Shown here: positions 54,194 to 64,000 of the stretch, in pieces
Layout of the letters: every line of letters starts with the position of its first letter
Position numbering within the stretch: the first letter of the stretch is position 1
Assembly (NCBI GenBank): GCA_037447655.1
Contig: JBBHKE010000099.1
Span: 116,630 to 180,629 of the forward strand
Direction: 5' to 3'
Length of the DNA stretch: 64,000 nt
From: Zygnema cylindricum
Taxonomy: Eukaryota; Streptophyta; Zygnematophyceae; Zygnematales; Zygnemataceae
Notes under the pieces: generated by a model
What the model was told of the DNA's origin: nothing
The model's database searches: none
The model's input: only the letters and a program-made list of their open reading frames with translations
Program-made: the position numbers and the translations under genes

Positions 54194-54508
54194 CTGCGAA
54201 AAGTCAACAAAAGTCAACAGTAAGTCAACAGAAAGTCAATTAGAGGTTAGGTGAAAATAAGTGAGAGGTTGTCATTACCTTCCCAGATCCTCTGCAAAAA
54301 AAAGTCAACAGAAAACGAACGAAGATAGTCAACAGAAAGTTGACGAGAAGTCAATAGAAATGTCAGCAAAAAGTCAACATACAATCAACACAAAGTTAAA
54401 ACAACGTCAAACATAAAACCAATAGAGAATCACTGGAAAATCAACATCAAATATAAGTAAAGGTAAGGTGAAAACAAATGCAAAAGTTAAGAGGAGAGAA
54501 GCACCTAC

Positions 54509-54789
54509 CCGTTCCTTCTGAGGGGCTCCGTCTCACTCCCATATATACTCTGGGCAATAATCGTTCCTTTCTCGCGACGTGACAGTCCCTCTCTCCGTGA
54601 GAGGTAACGGGTATCCGTGTCATATGGGAGAGGCCGTGGAGGGGGGCGGAAAGTGTCCGGAATAATACCGTCCCCAGAGAGAGAGGGAGGGAGGAGAGGG
54701 GAAGGAGGGAGAGAGGAGAGAGGAGAACTGGCAGGGAGAGAGGAGATTGTCGCTTCTCGAACATCAGAATTCGCAAAAAGTACAGCGTA
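54509..54789 (-). CDS. RING-H2 E3 ligase, second exon
   Basis: Acceptor CTTTGCAG before 54789, donor GTAGGT after 54509, phase 2 out. Contains the conserved block PPPRPLPYDTDTRYLSRREG followed by LSRREKG and SETEPLRRNG, which in At3g02290-type proteins reads PPRPLPYD..RY...SRREKG...ETEPLR. This block makes the subfamily assignment strong. The N-terminal half of the exon (YAVLFANSDVREATISSLP) follows exon 1 in phase 0; between the two blocks lies a Ser/Pro/Leu-rich stretch from CT-rich sequence. Confidence 0.85.
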
Positions 54790-55080
54790 CTGCAAAGGCG
54801 ACCAAAAAAAGGAGAAAAATGTAATTTCCATAAAACCTTAAAACTAATAAGTCCTTCACACTGATAGCATCTGACTGTGTCGAAAAGAAAAATTTGTCAA
54901 TTATCACTATAAGAGTACAAGAGTTGTCAGTATTAAGGTCAGAGTAAATGTAACGTGACAGCTTTTCTGTCCACTCCTTCAACTACCATGTCCAACGCTA
55001 TTAGAGTTAATAACTCTGATACAACAAAACCATAAACCCAAAACCCTAAACCCTACAAACCCAAAAACCCTAAAAACCTA

Positions 55081-55291
55081 CACCGTGAATCACTGTTAAC
55101 GCTAATAACACTAATTCTGCCCGGTGCTTTTTCCCTTCTGACCACAGAGAAACGTTATTAATACGAATGTTTTTTTCTTAACGCCATATCTTTTTGAGGT
55201 TCACAATTGTCCAAATCATTTGGACTGGAAATAGAATATTAACGTAAAACAGTCCTCATATTAAAAATTTATTTACCAGCGATTGATGGTG
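55081..55291. mobile_element. MITE, TA-flanked family
   Basis: Left CACCGTGAATCACTGTTAAC after TA; right ...CCAGCGATTGATGGTG before TA. 211 bp. Confidence 0.65.
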
Positions 55292-56049
55292 TACCATTAA
55301 GAACACTATTTAATTGATTGGCCCACAATAAACCACGTGGCAAAACGTAATTTAGTGTTTTATGGTTAACAAGGGTGGATACAATATTCCCTAACCCTAA
55401 TAAATTCACGCACTCTAAAAACAATGAAATGAGTAGTGTTATTACCTCGATTTAACAATTTCGAGAGAGAAAAAAAATCGCGCTTAGTTATCCACTCTAA
55501 TAGCCATGAACTGCACCATAGGTCAGTTTTATTGATACACAGTCAAAGCCTTACATTTAGATCTACATTCAGTTCAATTTTTTGTTAGGTAAAGGTTAAA
55601 ATCCTAACTCTTTCATAAATAAAATCCAACATCTTGTTGAATAATACCAACCGTCAAATTGGAGGGTTAAAACTTTATATTGACAATCAATTGTCATGGA
55701 AAATTTCGTGATGTGGGAAAAAAAGACCCTCGACATTTGAAAATATTGCAAAGCCTTAACCAATGACATTATATTTGATGTTATCGTTAAAATACTCCAA
55801 TAGATACAGCGGTGGACAAATGACAAAGTTGTATGAGGAAAAGTAAGAGATAATTTTATCATTTTGGTTTGAAGGTGGATATTGACAATATCCAATTTAA
55901 CAATTTGGGGTTGAAAGATATTTAACTAAGTTATTATGAAACCCGCCACTTATGTCACATCACACCTATATGACCGCACCACATACATCAGGTACCAACA
56001 AGAACCAGGAGTTTCAATTCCTAATAAAAGAAAGATAGTTAGAAAGACT

Positions 56050-56245
56050 CTCTCCAACTCTCTCCCTCTCTCGCTGTCTCTATCTCTCTCTCCCTTTCTC
56101 CCCCTCTCACTCTCCCCCTCTCCCCCTCTTGCCTTCTGCCTCTCGCTTTCCTCTCTCTCCCTCTCCTCCCTTCCCTCTCCCCTTTACCCTCTACCATCTT
56201 TCCACCTCCCCCTCCAACTCTTTCTCTCTCTCTCCCTCTCCCTCT
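56050..56245 (+). repeat. (CT)n-rich simple repeat
   Basis: Pyrimidine-only runs of CTCTCTCCC and CCCTCTCC units. Confidence 0.9.
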
Positions 56246-57017
56246 CCATACATTGTACAAGGGCACGAAAGGTTTAATATAATCCAACAAGAAATTCAAT
56301 GTACACAATGAGAAAACGTTTTATTTTTACCACTACACTGCCTATCACAATAAGTATCGCTATTACTATTAAGAACACCAATTCCGTCGTGACCTCCTTT
56401 GGCCGAAAATCATAAAATTTTGTTAAAATCACTATTCAAGAACGTGAACTACAATGTGCCCCATCTCTCCACACTAAATTGGTATTATACATTCTAACTC
56501 GACATTTACTAGTGTTGCGTATCGAAACAGGAATCGACAAGATTCGATTTTCAATATCGAGGTGGGTCTCAATCTTCCTCGACAAGGCACTTAGATTACC
56601 TTAGTAGCCCTAATTTTCTCAAAGGTTTCAAACCAATGAGTGTTGTTATCCCATAACACCATTTCCACAAAAAAAAATAAAAAAATACAGAAACGTCTTG
56701 AGCCGTACAACTAAAAAACCCTAAAAAACCGTAGAAAACCCTAAAACTAGAAACCCTGAAATTGCTACAAAAAAGCCACAAATGCCAAGAAACCTTGAAA
56801 AACCCATTGAAAAAAAAGTGTGTACAAAAACGCGCTAAAATCGGTATCCACCGATCTTCGAGTATGGTACACATATCGAACGACATAAATTCGACAAGAA
56901 ATCAATCCAATACGCATTTACACTATCAATAATTTTACGTTAAATAATTAATATGATACATTCTAATTCCGGATTTACACAAATAATTGCTTCACACTAA
57001 TAACGATGCGCAATGTA

Positions 57018-57234
57018 GACAATCTATAACCATTAGTGTTGACGTCTTATTCACCACTTACATCAAATTTTCTCCATGAAAACATGCCAGATTTTCATTT
57101 AGAGACATCACATCGGAAGGTAAGAATCTTATGTTTCCATAGCAACCGTCAGATTAATGATACGACAAGTGTGCACAGAGAAAAATGCGTTTAAACGTTG
57201 AAAAAGCCAATTTCCCTAAAAGCAATACAGCATT
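57018..57234. mobile_element. Diverged MITE, ~218-bp type
   Basis: Left ATAACCATTAGTGTTGACG, CCACTTACATCAAATTTTCTCC; interior AGCAACCGTCAGATTAATGA; right CCTAAAAGCAATACAGCAT. Same layout as 34391 and 34944 but with eroded ends. Confidence 0.55.
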
Positions 57235-57523
57235 TATTTTTGTGCATTGCCCTTTTGGACTAATTTTTACTCAAAGACCGTCAGTATGTAAAGCTCCCAA
57301 ACACCAAAAACGCAAAAAATAAAAAAAAAAGTTCAGATGACAATGCTAAATTTACTTTTTTTATCTCGTGAAAATAAATTAGTACTATAATTATTTCGCA
57401 TTTAAATATTTCGCTTGAAGGAGTACGTTCCTAAGACGAAAGAAATGATGAAAATGAGAATGTTTATTCAGATTCAAATTAAGATTTATGAATCGAATGG
57501 AAAAAAAAAAGGATGACCAAAGT

Positions 57524-57880
57524 GGAGGGAGAGGGAGGGGGGGAGGGGGAGGGGGAGAGGAGAGGGAGAGGGAGAGGGAGGGGGAGGGGGAGGGGGAGGG
57601 AGAGGGAGAGGGAGAGGGAGAGGGAGAGGGAGAGGGAGAGGGAGAGGGAGAGGGAGAGGGAGAGGGAGAGGGAGAGGGAGAGGGAGAGGGAGAGGGAGAG
57701 GGAGAGGGAGAGGGAGAGGGGAGAGGGAGAGGGAGAGGGAGAGGGAGAGGAGAGGGAGAGGGAGAGGAGAGGGAGAGGGAGAGGGAGAGGGAGAGGGAGA
57801 GGGAGAGGGAGAGGGAGAGGGAGAGGGGGCGAGGGAGAGGGAGAGGGAGGGGGGGAGGGGGAGAAGGAGAGGGAGAGAAC
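57524..57880 (+). repeat. (GAGAGG)n microsatellite
   Basis: About 350 bp of almost pure GAGAGG/GAGGGA hexamer repeats within intron 1 of the E3 gene. Open frames here (Glu-Gly-Arg or Ser-Pro-Leu repeats) are artefacts. Confidence 0.97.
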
Positions 57881-57899
57881 AAGAACAAGTAAGTCTCAC

Positions 57900-58007
57900 C
57901 ATTCTTAGCCATCCCCTGACAAATCCTCTCAGACACCTACAGGGAGGAACGCCAGTCAGCTCCTCCCTCTCCTCCCCCCCCCAGCACTGAGAGCACAGAC
58001 CGCCCAT
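57900..58007 (-). CDS. RING-H2 E3 ligase, first exon
   Basis: 36 codons from ATG 58007 to donor ATG/GTGAGA. MGGLCSQCWGG, then CRCLRGFVRGWLRM. Gly2 with Cys5 and Cys8 is a dual N-myristoylation/palmitoylation-type start, like the MGxxCCC start of At3g02290 relatives, so membrane attachment is likely (inference). It ends in phase 0 and joins exon 2 (YAVLFANS...), as FLNVYTSIF does in the plant homologue. The whole gene is 58007-53307 on the minus strand, four exons. Confidence 0.8.
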
Positions 58008-60020
58008 CACCGCCTGTACGGATGGGAACCGTACGGAATAAAGTACGGGTTCCGTACAGCGGTGCGGATGCCGTAGTGCCAGAGTGATATCGCAGAACAG
58101 ATTGGCTAAACTGTGGAGAGGTACAAATAACAACACCTTGAGGTGGAGGAAGGGAAGCGAGAGGAAAGATGAGGTGAGATGGAGGGAAGAGAGGTATATG
58201 GTTTACAGAAAAATGGAGGGGAGAGACCAGTGAGAGAGAGATGAAGGAGAGAGAGGAAGAAAGATAGAGAGGTTAAAGTGAGAGAGAGAAGAGAGAGAGA
58301 GAAGAAAGAGAGAGAAGAGAGAGAGAGCGAGAGAGAGAAAATGTTTTGAAATTAGGAAGGAAAGGAAGAGAGGGTAAGTGAGAGAGAGAGAGAGAAAAGA
58401 CAGAGAGAGAGAGGGAAAAAAATGTATGGTTTGAAATTAGGGTTTGATTCAAGATGGGAGGATGAAGGCATGCAAAGATGTGAATGCCACAATGTATGTA
58501 CTATGTTGTCATGTAAAGGGACTATTGATGTACGAAAAAGTACAATATTACGGGATTGTATTTGTAGCCGTACTTGCTCTGTCACGACTTTGACAAAATC
58601 AGAATCTTTACGGATTTGTACTCTGTTTCACTGTAGCGCATCTCATGATAAGCTTGACAGCATGGGAGTAACCACGTGTAGTGCATTAAACGTGTGTAAG
58701 AATAGGTACAATATTCGTGCACACTTTACTGGTGTACCTTTATGTACGAATACCATCTCGTAACAATTTTCACCGGATGTATGGGTAAAGTTCAGAATCT
58801 GGTGAGAAACTGTCCACGTGCGTGCTTTGGCGCGAAGAAAAGTACGAGAACGATCAGCCAGAAACGCTGTTCATCTGACACATGGCATGAATCGCGACAA
58901 GATTAATTCTGACATGTACGGATTTTTAAATTTCACTACGGTGTACGATTTTTTTGTACGGATACATATAATAATGTATATAATCGTACAGAAATTTTTC
59001 TATTTTTGCTGTTTCCAAATTAGCGTTTACACTGAAATTAGAATAAACCTTTTTTTTTTTTTTTTTCAAATTCTTAATTAGCGTCAATGACGGTATATTT
59101 ACTTACACACTATTTAAACTTTGACACTAATAACGATGCGCTGTGTAATTTTTGAGGATGTTTATGGACAGCTGCAATAGGTAATTGCCACGTGGACTAT
59201 GCTACCAGAATTTTGCTATTACCTTCTTTTTATTTTACTTTTTTCGACGGCATAGAAATTGCGGGCAGATGTAAAATGTTCCGGTTTTAGCTGCGAGTCT
59301 GTCAGTGGGAGGGATCATTAAATTCGCCAGTTCGTTATATTATACGAAGTTCCAAAATTACGGCATGTGGAACACGAGCCTGTGAAGTTTCCATGCATGT
59401 TCCGTACAACTTCTCGGGCCCGTACGAACAATCCGGAGGAAGCGTAAAATGATTTGGAGAGTACAGTTGCCACGTGGTCGCCAAGTACCGGGTCATCAAC
59501 ATCTGCTTTTCATGAATTTGAATTTCGAAATTTGAACTGCGGTACACTGTACCACTGGAGGCGAAATCTGGAAACACAAATCGTTCACCATATGTCCGGT
59601 CTTCTGTCTGTTCCGCAATTTCTGGATAGTCGTTGCAGTCATGACATATTTGAACTTGTTATTTGCTGGATTTAGTTTTAAACGTGCGATACTCCAGTAC
59701 AGTAACCGCATGGAATCACCCTATCGTGCGGAAGTCTCCCCCAGACCCCCAGTAGAAATTTCGTACGACCACATGATTAGTAATTTTTTGCGGCTGTATG
59801 AAATTTCCACTTCAGAAAATTTTCGTATGATGCTCTTCGTCGCACGAATTTGTCGCCCGTTTTAAAGTTTAAACATACCGTTTCTCCGTTTTTTTCGTAT
59901 GAAAACCCTAATCGTAGGCTTAGGAGAGAATGGTCACCAGAGAAAATTTTGTAACCCTAAGTACAATTGTTGAGGTTTTTCTTGTAAGAGTATTGAAATG
60001 TAAATAATATCTAGCAACAA
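58008..60020. other. Divergent intergenic region
   Basis: About 2 kb between the start codons of the minus-strand E3 gene and the plus-strand gene at 60021. Just upstream of the E3 start is an inverted repeat (GGAACCGTAC at 58025 and GTACGGGTTCC at 58043). (GA)n-rich sequence at 58200-58420. The rest has many GTAC/GTACGG words and no conserved frame. A MITE end (AATAACGATGCGCTGTGTA) is at about 59126. Confidence 0.5.
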
Positions 60021-60372
60021 ATGGATCTCGATTTTGATGACGAATATTTGCTCTCGCTTGACACAAGAGAATGGAAGTTCTCTTTCGAAAACAAAACGAA
60101 AGCTTCAACAATAGAAACAATTACAGAAAAAAATGAAAGCCGTACTGTAACATGTAAATCTCCATTTAGTAATGTAGATGATGGAAAATTAAAAACACTG
60201 TACAGTACTTTATCCTGTAAAGAAAGTACAGAAGAACTCTGGAGCTCAAAAAATGTGGCAAAAAAAACATCTCCAAACTCGATATTTTCTTTCGATTCGA
60301 CGAAAGGAAAAGTTTCAAATAAAGGAAAAATATCCTTTGATCATCAGAAAATTGTTGGAAAATTTGCAACAG
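60021..60372 (+). CDS. Acidic coiled-coil protein (possible EME1-like), exon 1
   Basis: Starts at ATG 60021 (MDLDFDDEYLLSLDTREWKF), 117 codons plus one base, donor CAG/GTAAGC. Ser/Lys/Thr-rich and of low complexity. It joins in phase 1 to the exon at 62491. The short acidic-aromatic N-terminus followed by disordered sequence fits many nuclear proteins; I cannot assign it from this exon alone. Confidence 0.6.
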
Positions 60373-60478
60373 GTAAGCTCACTGAATACTGCAAGTGAAA
60401 TTAAGAAAATTGGAGATAATGCTCATTTTAACCTAATTTCGATTCAAAAATTTAAAATTAAGTGTTTATTTTCAGTAC

Positions 60479-60613
60479 AGCTCAAATGTGCGAAAACACT
60501 TGGAAATGCTATTTGTGATAGCCACATACGATATGCATATTTAACTGTATAATGCTTGTATAGTATGTGTTGGCCACATATAGCGTTTCCAATTGTTTTC
60601 GCACATTTGAACT
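60479..60613. mobile_element. Small fold-back MITE
   Basis: 135 bp; left AGCTCAAATGTGCGAAAACA and right (reverse complement) AGTTCAAATGTGCGAAAACA. The match extends through TTGGAAA.GCTAT and GCCACATAC, so almost the whole element is one hairpin. Confidence 0.75.
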
Positions 60614-60934
60614 ATGCATTTAACTTTATTTTTGTCTGGTTACACAAACTGTATTGTTGGTAATTTGTTTTTCTTATTGTTTGTTTTTGTTTGTTTTTTT
60701 TTGGGTTTGTACATGCATCAAAAGCAACCGCTGAACTTGTCAAAGTATTCCAAAAAATCTAATCAATTTGAATTACACTTGAAATCAAATGGCAGATTTC
60801 ACCACTTGATTTGGTAGTAAATGCATGGATAAAATATTGTTTAGCTTATTAGCATGATAGTTTGTATCTCTTCTTTTTAGGATTTGAACAAAGTCATTGC
60901 AATGGTTCCTTTATTTGCATCGTTTTGAATAATG

Positions 60935-61133
60935 CACCTTGAATCGTTATTAGCGTATATAAATTATTAGTGTAAAGAAAAAATTAGCGTCATTCATTCT
61001 AATTTAGTGCAAGGAGACGTGGCAGATTATGGTCCACGTCTTTAAATAGTGTAATTTATTATATTTAAGGTATCAATGTCAAAATTTTGGGGTGCCGATA
61101 TAGCGTACATAAGGCTAATAACGATTCACGGTG
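60935..61133. mobile_element. MITE, TA-flanked family, ~200-bp type
   Basis: Left CACCTTGAATCGTTATTAGC, right GGCTAATAACGATTCACGGTG-like end followed by TA. The interior GCAAGGAGACGTGGCA is shared with the MITE split at 36879-38581. Confidence 0.8.
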
Positions 61134-61959
61134 TAGTTTACTCCGTTGTTAGTACCATATATAGTTGCAATAAAAAATAGTTCTAACTTCCATGTCACAA
61201 AAGATATCAACAACAAAATATATACAATCCTAGCGTACAAGATACATTAAAAAGGAGGTGACGTTTTCTACCAAAGAGTAGTGAAATACTAGTGTTAATA
61301 TCTCCAAAAATTAATTAGTATTGCAAATACCCCTAGACGTTTTTGTTATTACGGATTATTTCACACGTGGTCGTACATTTCTTTAAAATTATGTTAAATT
61401 TTAATCAATGATAATAGTACAGTTTGCGTATGTCTTATGTACCACACTTTTGTATCGCACAATACACTAAAATATTTTTTTCTGTCTTTATTAGGTCATA
61501 TCGAATGTCACAACCTGTTTTTGTTTCTGTATCAAATATCCTATTTTTTTCCATGATACCCATCACTAATATTTTTAGTATTAATATAAAGTAAACATCA
61601 CGAAATTCACTACCAATTTAGGTCATACAACATTGTGAACAAATGAATAAATCAAACACCTTGTTTTAATGTAATCATGTGAATCCTATAGTTGAAAGGT
61701 ACAAAAATGGAGGGTTAAGAGTTTTTTTTGTTTGGTTTCCTTAGTATGTGAAATCGCCATAAAAGACCATAGAAAAATAACAACTAAAACCTTAGACATC
61801 ACAACCTTATTGTCAGAAAATAAGTCGGAAAAAAAGATCACAAGTTGAATTATTATTTCAATCACAAGCATGTGTTTATTTAGAATAATGTGCTGATGGG
61901 TACATTTAGAATAACAGGCCGACTCATGAATATATTGTTCAGTTCAATATATATTGACA

Positions 61960-62030
61960 GTTGAATTGTTCAACTCGGTAAAATTATGATGTCACGGGTT
62001 CGATTTCAGAACAAAAAGTAATAATGTCGA
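61960..62030 (+). repeat. Possible tRNA-derived SINE head
   Basis: TTGTTCAACTCGG resembles a pol III A box and CGGGTTCGATTTC a B box, 40 bp apart, as in tRNA-derived SINEs. No second copy in the window; downstream limit unclear. Confidence 0.3.
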
Positions 62031-62490
62031 ACCTTGAAAAGTTCATTAATCGCCCATTGCTATGCGTGTTAAGCAATTTTCAGGCAGCATCTAACTTTTG
62101 GATAGACCGTCGGATTTTTTTTCCGAGGCAAGCAATCGAAAGGTAATGGTCTTACCTTTCTTTCATGATGTCAAGGTTGAAAATCGAAAAACCGTGTGAT
62201 GAGAAAAAACACTTTGACTGCCTGAAATATGTTTAACATTAACAGCAATAGGCAGTAATGCCACCAGATGCGTGACAGGTTCTGGTCTGTCAGGTAAAAA
62301 AGTATTTTCAGATGAACAAAACAACTGTAGCGCATTTCTTATCGAGATTCTAACAAAGGAAAATGGTTAAGTTCTAGGCTGCATTACCTGTCGCAGGACG
62401 TCTGACAAAGAATACATCCAACATTTCTAGTATTAAATGGTTTTTTAGTAACTTAAATTTCATTTTGAACATTTTTTTTTTTTTATTCAG

Positions 62491-63365
62491 CTCCAATCAC
62501 ACTTGATTCCGACTCGGAATCTGAGGGATCCGCTTTTCCCTCTTCAGTTCCAAAAGATTTTCAAAATCGTGCCACACTATGTTTAAAATCTTTACGAGAA
62601 GATACAAAGGAGGAGAAGTCTAATCATTCAGAAGTTGAAGAAATTGAAGCCTTGACAAACTCTGGTAATTACTTATCAGAAAATCGGAATAATTTTTTAA
62701 ATTTAGAAGCTGATGGAAAAACACTCGGGGAGAGCTCTTCTAAAGGTTTGGAAAACTTCGTTGATTTGGAAGATTCGAGCGTTGAAAAAACAACATGCTT
62801 TCCAGATTCGGACGATGAGCTTATTTTGCATTTTGACACTGTTAATAATAAAAAAATGCAAAATGTGGAGACATTTCATGATAGTAGCTTGCAAACTAGT
62901 AGTTTTCGGAAACGATCTCGAAACGACGAAAATAGCCAGTTTTCTGTTCAAACTGAAAAACCTAAAGGTAATGGAGAAAGATTTGTTTGGAATACTGATG
63001 ACAACCAATCGGAAGGCAGTCCAGAAGATGGTTCTCATCAACTTAGCAAATCAAAAAACATTTTTATATCTGATAAGGATCCTGGACTTGAAGCGGGAGA
63101 TGATGACTCTAACGACATAGGAAAGAAACGAAGGAAGATGGGAGATACAGAGACTTCAAAAAAAAGGGAACAGAAATTATCAGATAAGGCAAAATCTGCT
63201 GAAGGAAAAAAAGCACAGAGGGAAGCCGCTTTGTTAAAAAAGGAAGCGGAAAAGTTAAGAAAAGAAGAAGAAAAGTTAAAAAAGGAAGAGGAAAAGGCCG
63301 CGAAAAAGCTACTTCTTGAACAGCAAAAAGCTGCAAGACAACATGAGAAAGAAATAAGAAAAGAG
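62491..63365 (+). CDS. Coiled-coil protein (possible EME1-like), exon 2
   Basis: Acceptor TTTATTCAG, donor GAG/GTTTGA, phase 1 in and 0 out. It reads APITLDSDSESEGSAF, then ~200 disordered acidic residues with DSDDEL and a basic patch KKRRKMGD, then a highly charged helix (KAQREAALLKKEAEKLRKEE...KKLLLEQQKAARQHEKEIRKE). Plant EME1 proteins have this order: acidic disordered N-terminus, then a Lys/Glu coiled coil directly before the XPF-like nuclease fold. The nuclease domain would lie beyond the window, so the assignment stays tentative; other nuclear coiled-coil proteins fit as well. Confidence 0.75.
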
Positions 63366-63748
63366 GTTTGACTTTTTTGAACTTCTGTTCTCTCACTATT
63401 AGCTGTTATTTATTTCTTAGTTTTTTTCTTTTCTGGTTTTTTTCTTATGCTCGAAAATTTGCATCGAGGATCACTTGTAAGCGATCGTAATGTTAAAAAG
63501 TTTGAGAGGAATTTTTTTTTTACCCTAAAGGAATCCATGGTTTGAGTAAAACTAAAATTTCTTGTCAGTTAAACTTGCAAACTTTTGAATTAAATCGTCT
63601 CCTATATGTTGTAGAGGAAATCATTTGCTAATGGCACCTTAGCCAAAAAAAAGGAAAAGAAAGAGAGAAAGAGGGAGAGAATAATAGTAGAGGCCATTTT
63701 TTAGACACTGAATGAAACAATGATTATTTGCATAAAATGTAATCTCAG

Positions 63749-63866
63749 GAGGAGAAGAAGAGGAAGGAAATGACAAAAGAAGAAAATCGACTTCGACGAG
63801 TAAAAGACGCTGCACAACGGAACAAAACTTTTATTGACAAAAGACTTATGCAAGGGCCTGTTTTTG
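63749..63866 (+). CDS. Coiled-coil protein (possible EME1-like), exon 3
   Basis: Acceptor AATCTCAG, donor TTTG/GTAAAC, phase 0 in, 1 out. EEKKRKEMTKEENRLRRVKD continues the coiled coil, then AAQRNKTFIDKRLMQGPVFG. The DKRLMQGPVFG end is reminiscent of the ..EIDtkvvegsvGG.. stretch that enters the nuclease-like fold of plant EME1; weak evidence. The gene continues past 64000. Confidence 0.65.
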
Positions 63867-63868
63867 GT

Positions 63869-63926
<58 letters not shown>

Positions 63927-64000
63927 CCCTCTCTCTCTCTTTCTCCCTCTCTCTCTCCCTCTCTCCCTCCCTTCCCTCCCTCCCTTCCCTCCCTCCCTTC
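63869..64000 (+). repeat. (CT)n and (CCCT)n microsatellite
   Basis: Pure CT dinucleotide run immediately after the exon 3 donor, passing into CCCTCCCTTC units at the window edge. Confidence 0.97.

Larger units (their letters stand above)
54794..57899 (-). other. Intron 1 of the E3 ligase gene
   Basis: About 3.1 kb between donor GTGAGA (57899) and acceptor TTTGCAG (54790). It contains short CCCTAAA-like words (55037-55078, 56706-56750), MITEs (55081-55291, 57018-57234), a (CT)n block (56050-56245) and a long (GAGAGG)n tract (57524-57880) close to the donor. No other gene recognised. Confidence 0.7.
60373..62490 (+). other. Intron 1 of the coiled-coil gene
   Basis: GTAAGC to TTTATTCAG, 2.1 kb. 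It contains a fold-back element (60479-60613), a TA-type MITE (60935-61133) and a tRNA-like/SINE-like piece (61960-62030). Confidence 0.6.

Noticed and set aside
54279-54291. 13-nt micro-exon in the E3 ligase gene
   Set aside because: Exon 2 joins exon 3 in frame without it, and including it shifts the RING out of frame.
55037-55078. Interstitial telomere repeat (CCCTAAA-like words)
   Set aside because: Only a few irregular units such as ACCCTAAACCCTA mixed with other A/C-rich words; too short and irregular to call.
57391-58136. Long open frames (up to 216 aa) of Ser-Pro-Leu or Glu-Gly-Arg repeats on both strands
   Set aside because: They are translations of the (GAGAGG)n tract. Only the first 36 codons from 58007 are a real exon, supported by its donor and homology.

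Overview
This is eukaryotic nuclear DNA, almost certainly from a streptophyte (plant lineage), and I lean towards a charophyte-grade alga. The evidence is three conserved plant-type genes with consistent GT-AG splice junctions (a RING-H2 E3 ligase resembling Arabidopsis At3g02290, the first exon of an IPUT1/PGSIP6-like GT8 glycosyltransferase, and a papain-EGF-LysM mosaic), several Ty1/copia families, and a gag-protease element carrying a C5 cytosine-methyltransferase domain. Methyltransferase-bearing retrotransposons have been reported from charophytes and dinoflagellates. The species cannot be fixed from this window, which is repeat-dominated and gene-poor.

Layout. 0.4-1.8 kb: reverse-strand copia family A fragment (LTR plus end of pol) ending exactly at a protease exon. 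1.8-10.7 kb: plus-strand mosaic gene (papain C-terminus, two EGF-like exons, split LysM modules) whose 6.7-kb intron holds an old copia (family C), itself invaded by two hAT-type elements with 8-bp target duplications. 10.7-13.4 kb: nothing recognisable. 13.4-17.5 kb: reverse-strand copia family B, a long open gag-pol cut off at the start of reverse transcriptase, plus its 5' LTR. 19-24.5 kb: decayed retrotransposon with gag (two zinc knuckles), protease and a DNA methyltransferase domain, cut by a family B LTR. 24.5-26.9 kb: 3' half of a second family B copy. 26.9-30.06 kb: plus-strand family A pol end, LTR, internally deleted gag-protease body, LTR. 30-34.3 kb: strand-asymmetric purine then pyrimidine tracts and a family F LTR. 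34.3-41.4 kb: TA-flanked MITEs and a large hAT element with a decayed reverse-strand transposase, into which a MITE and then a solo LTR are nested.

41.15-45.03 kb and 47.91-51.79 kb are an apparently perfect 3.88-kb direct duplication, each copy carrying a 5'-truncated LINE with a 51-bp target duplication; the unique 2.9 kb between them contains the GT8 first exon. 53.3-58.0 kb: four-exon RING-H2 E3 ligase on the minus strand with a long simple-repeat intron. 60.0-63.9 kb: three exons of a charged, coiled-coil protein on the plus strand, perhaps the N-terminus of an EME1-like nuclease subunit; the gene continues beyond the window.

The host genes do not form a functional cluster. The coherent themes are transposon layering and two unusual gene architectures: the methyltransferase retrotransposon and the protease-EGF-LysM gene.
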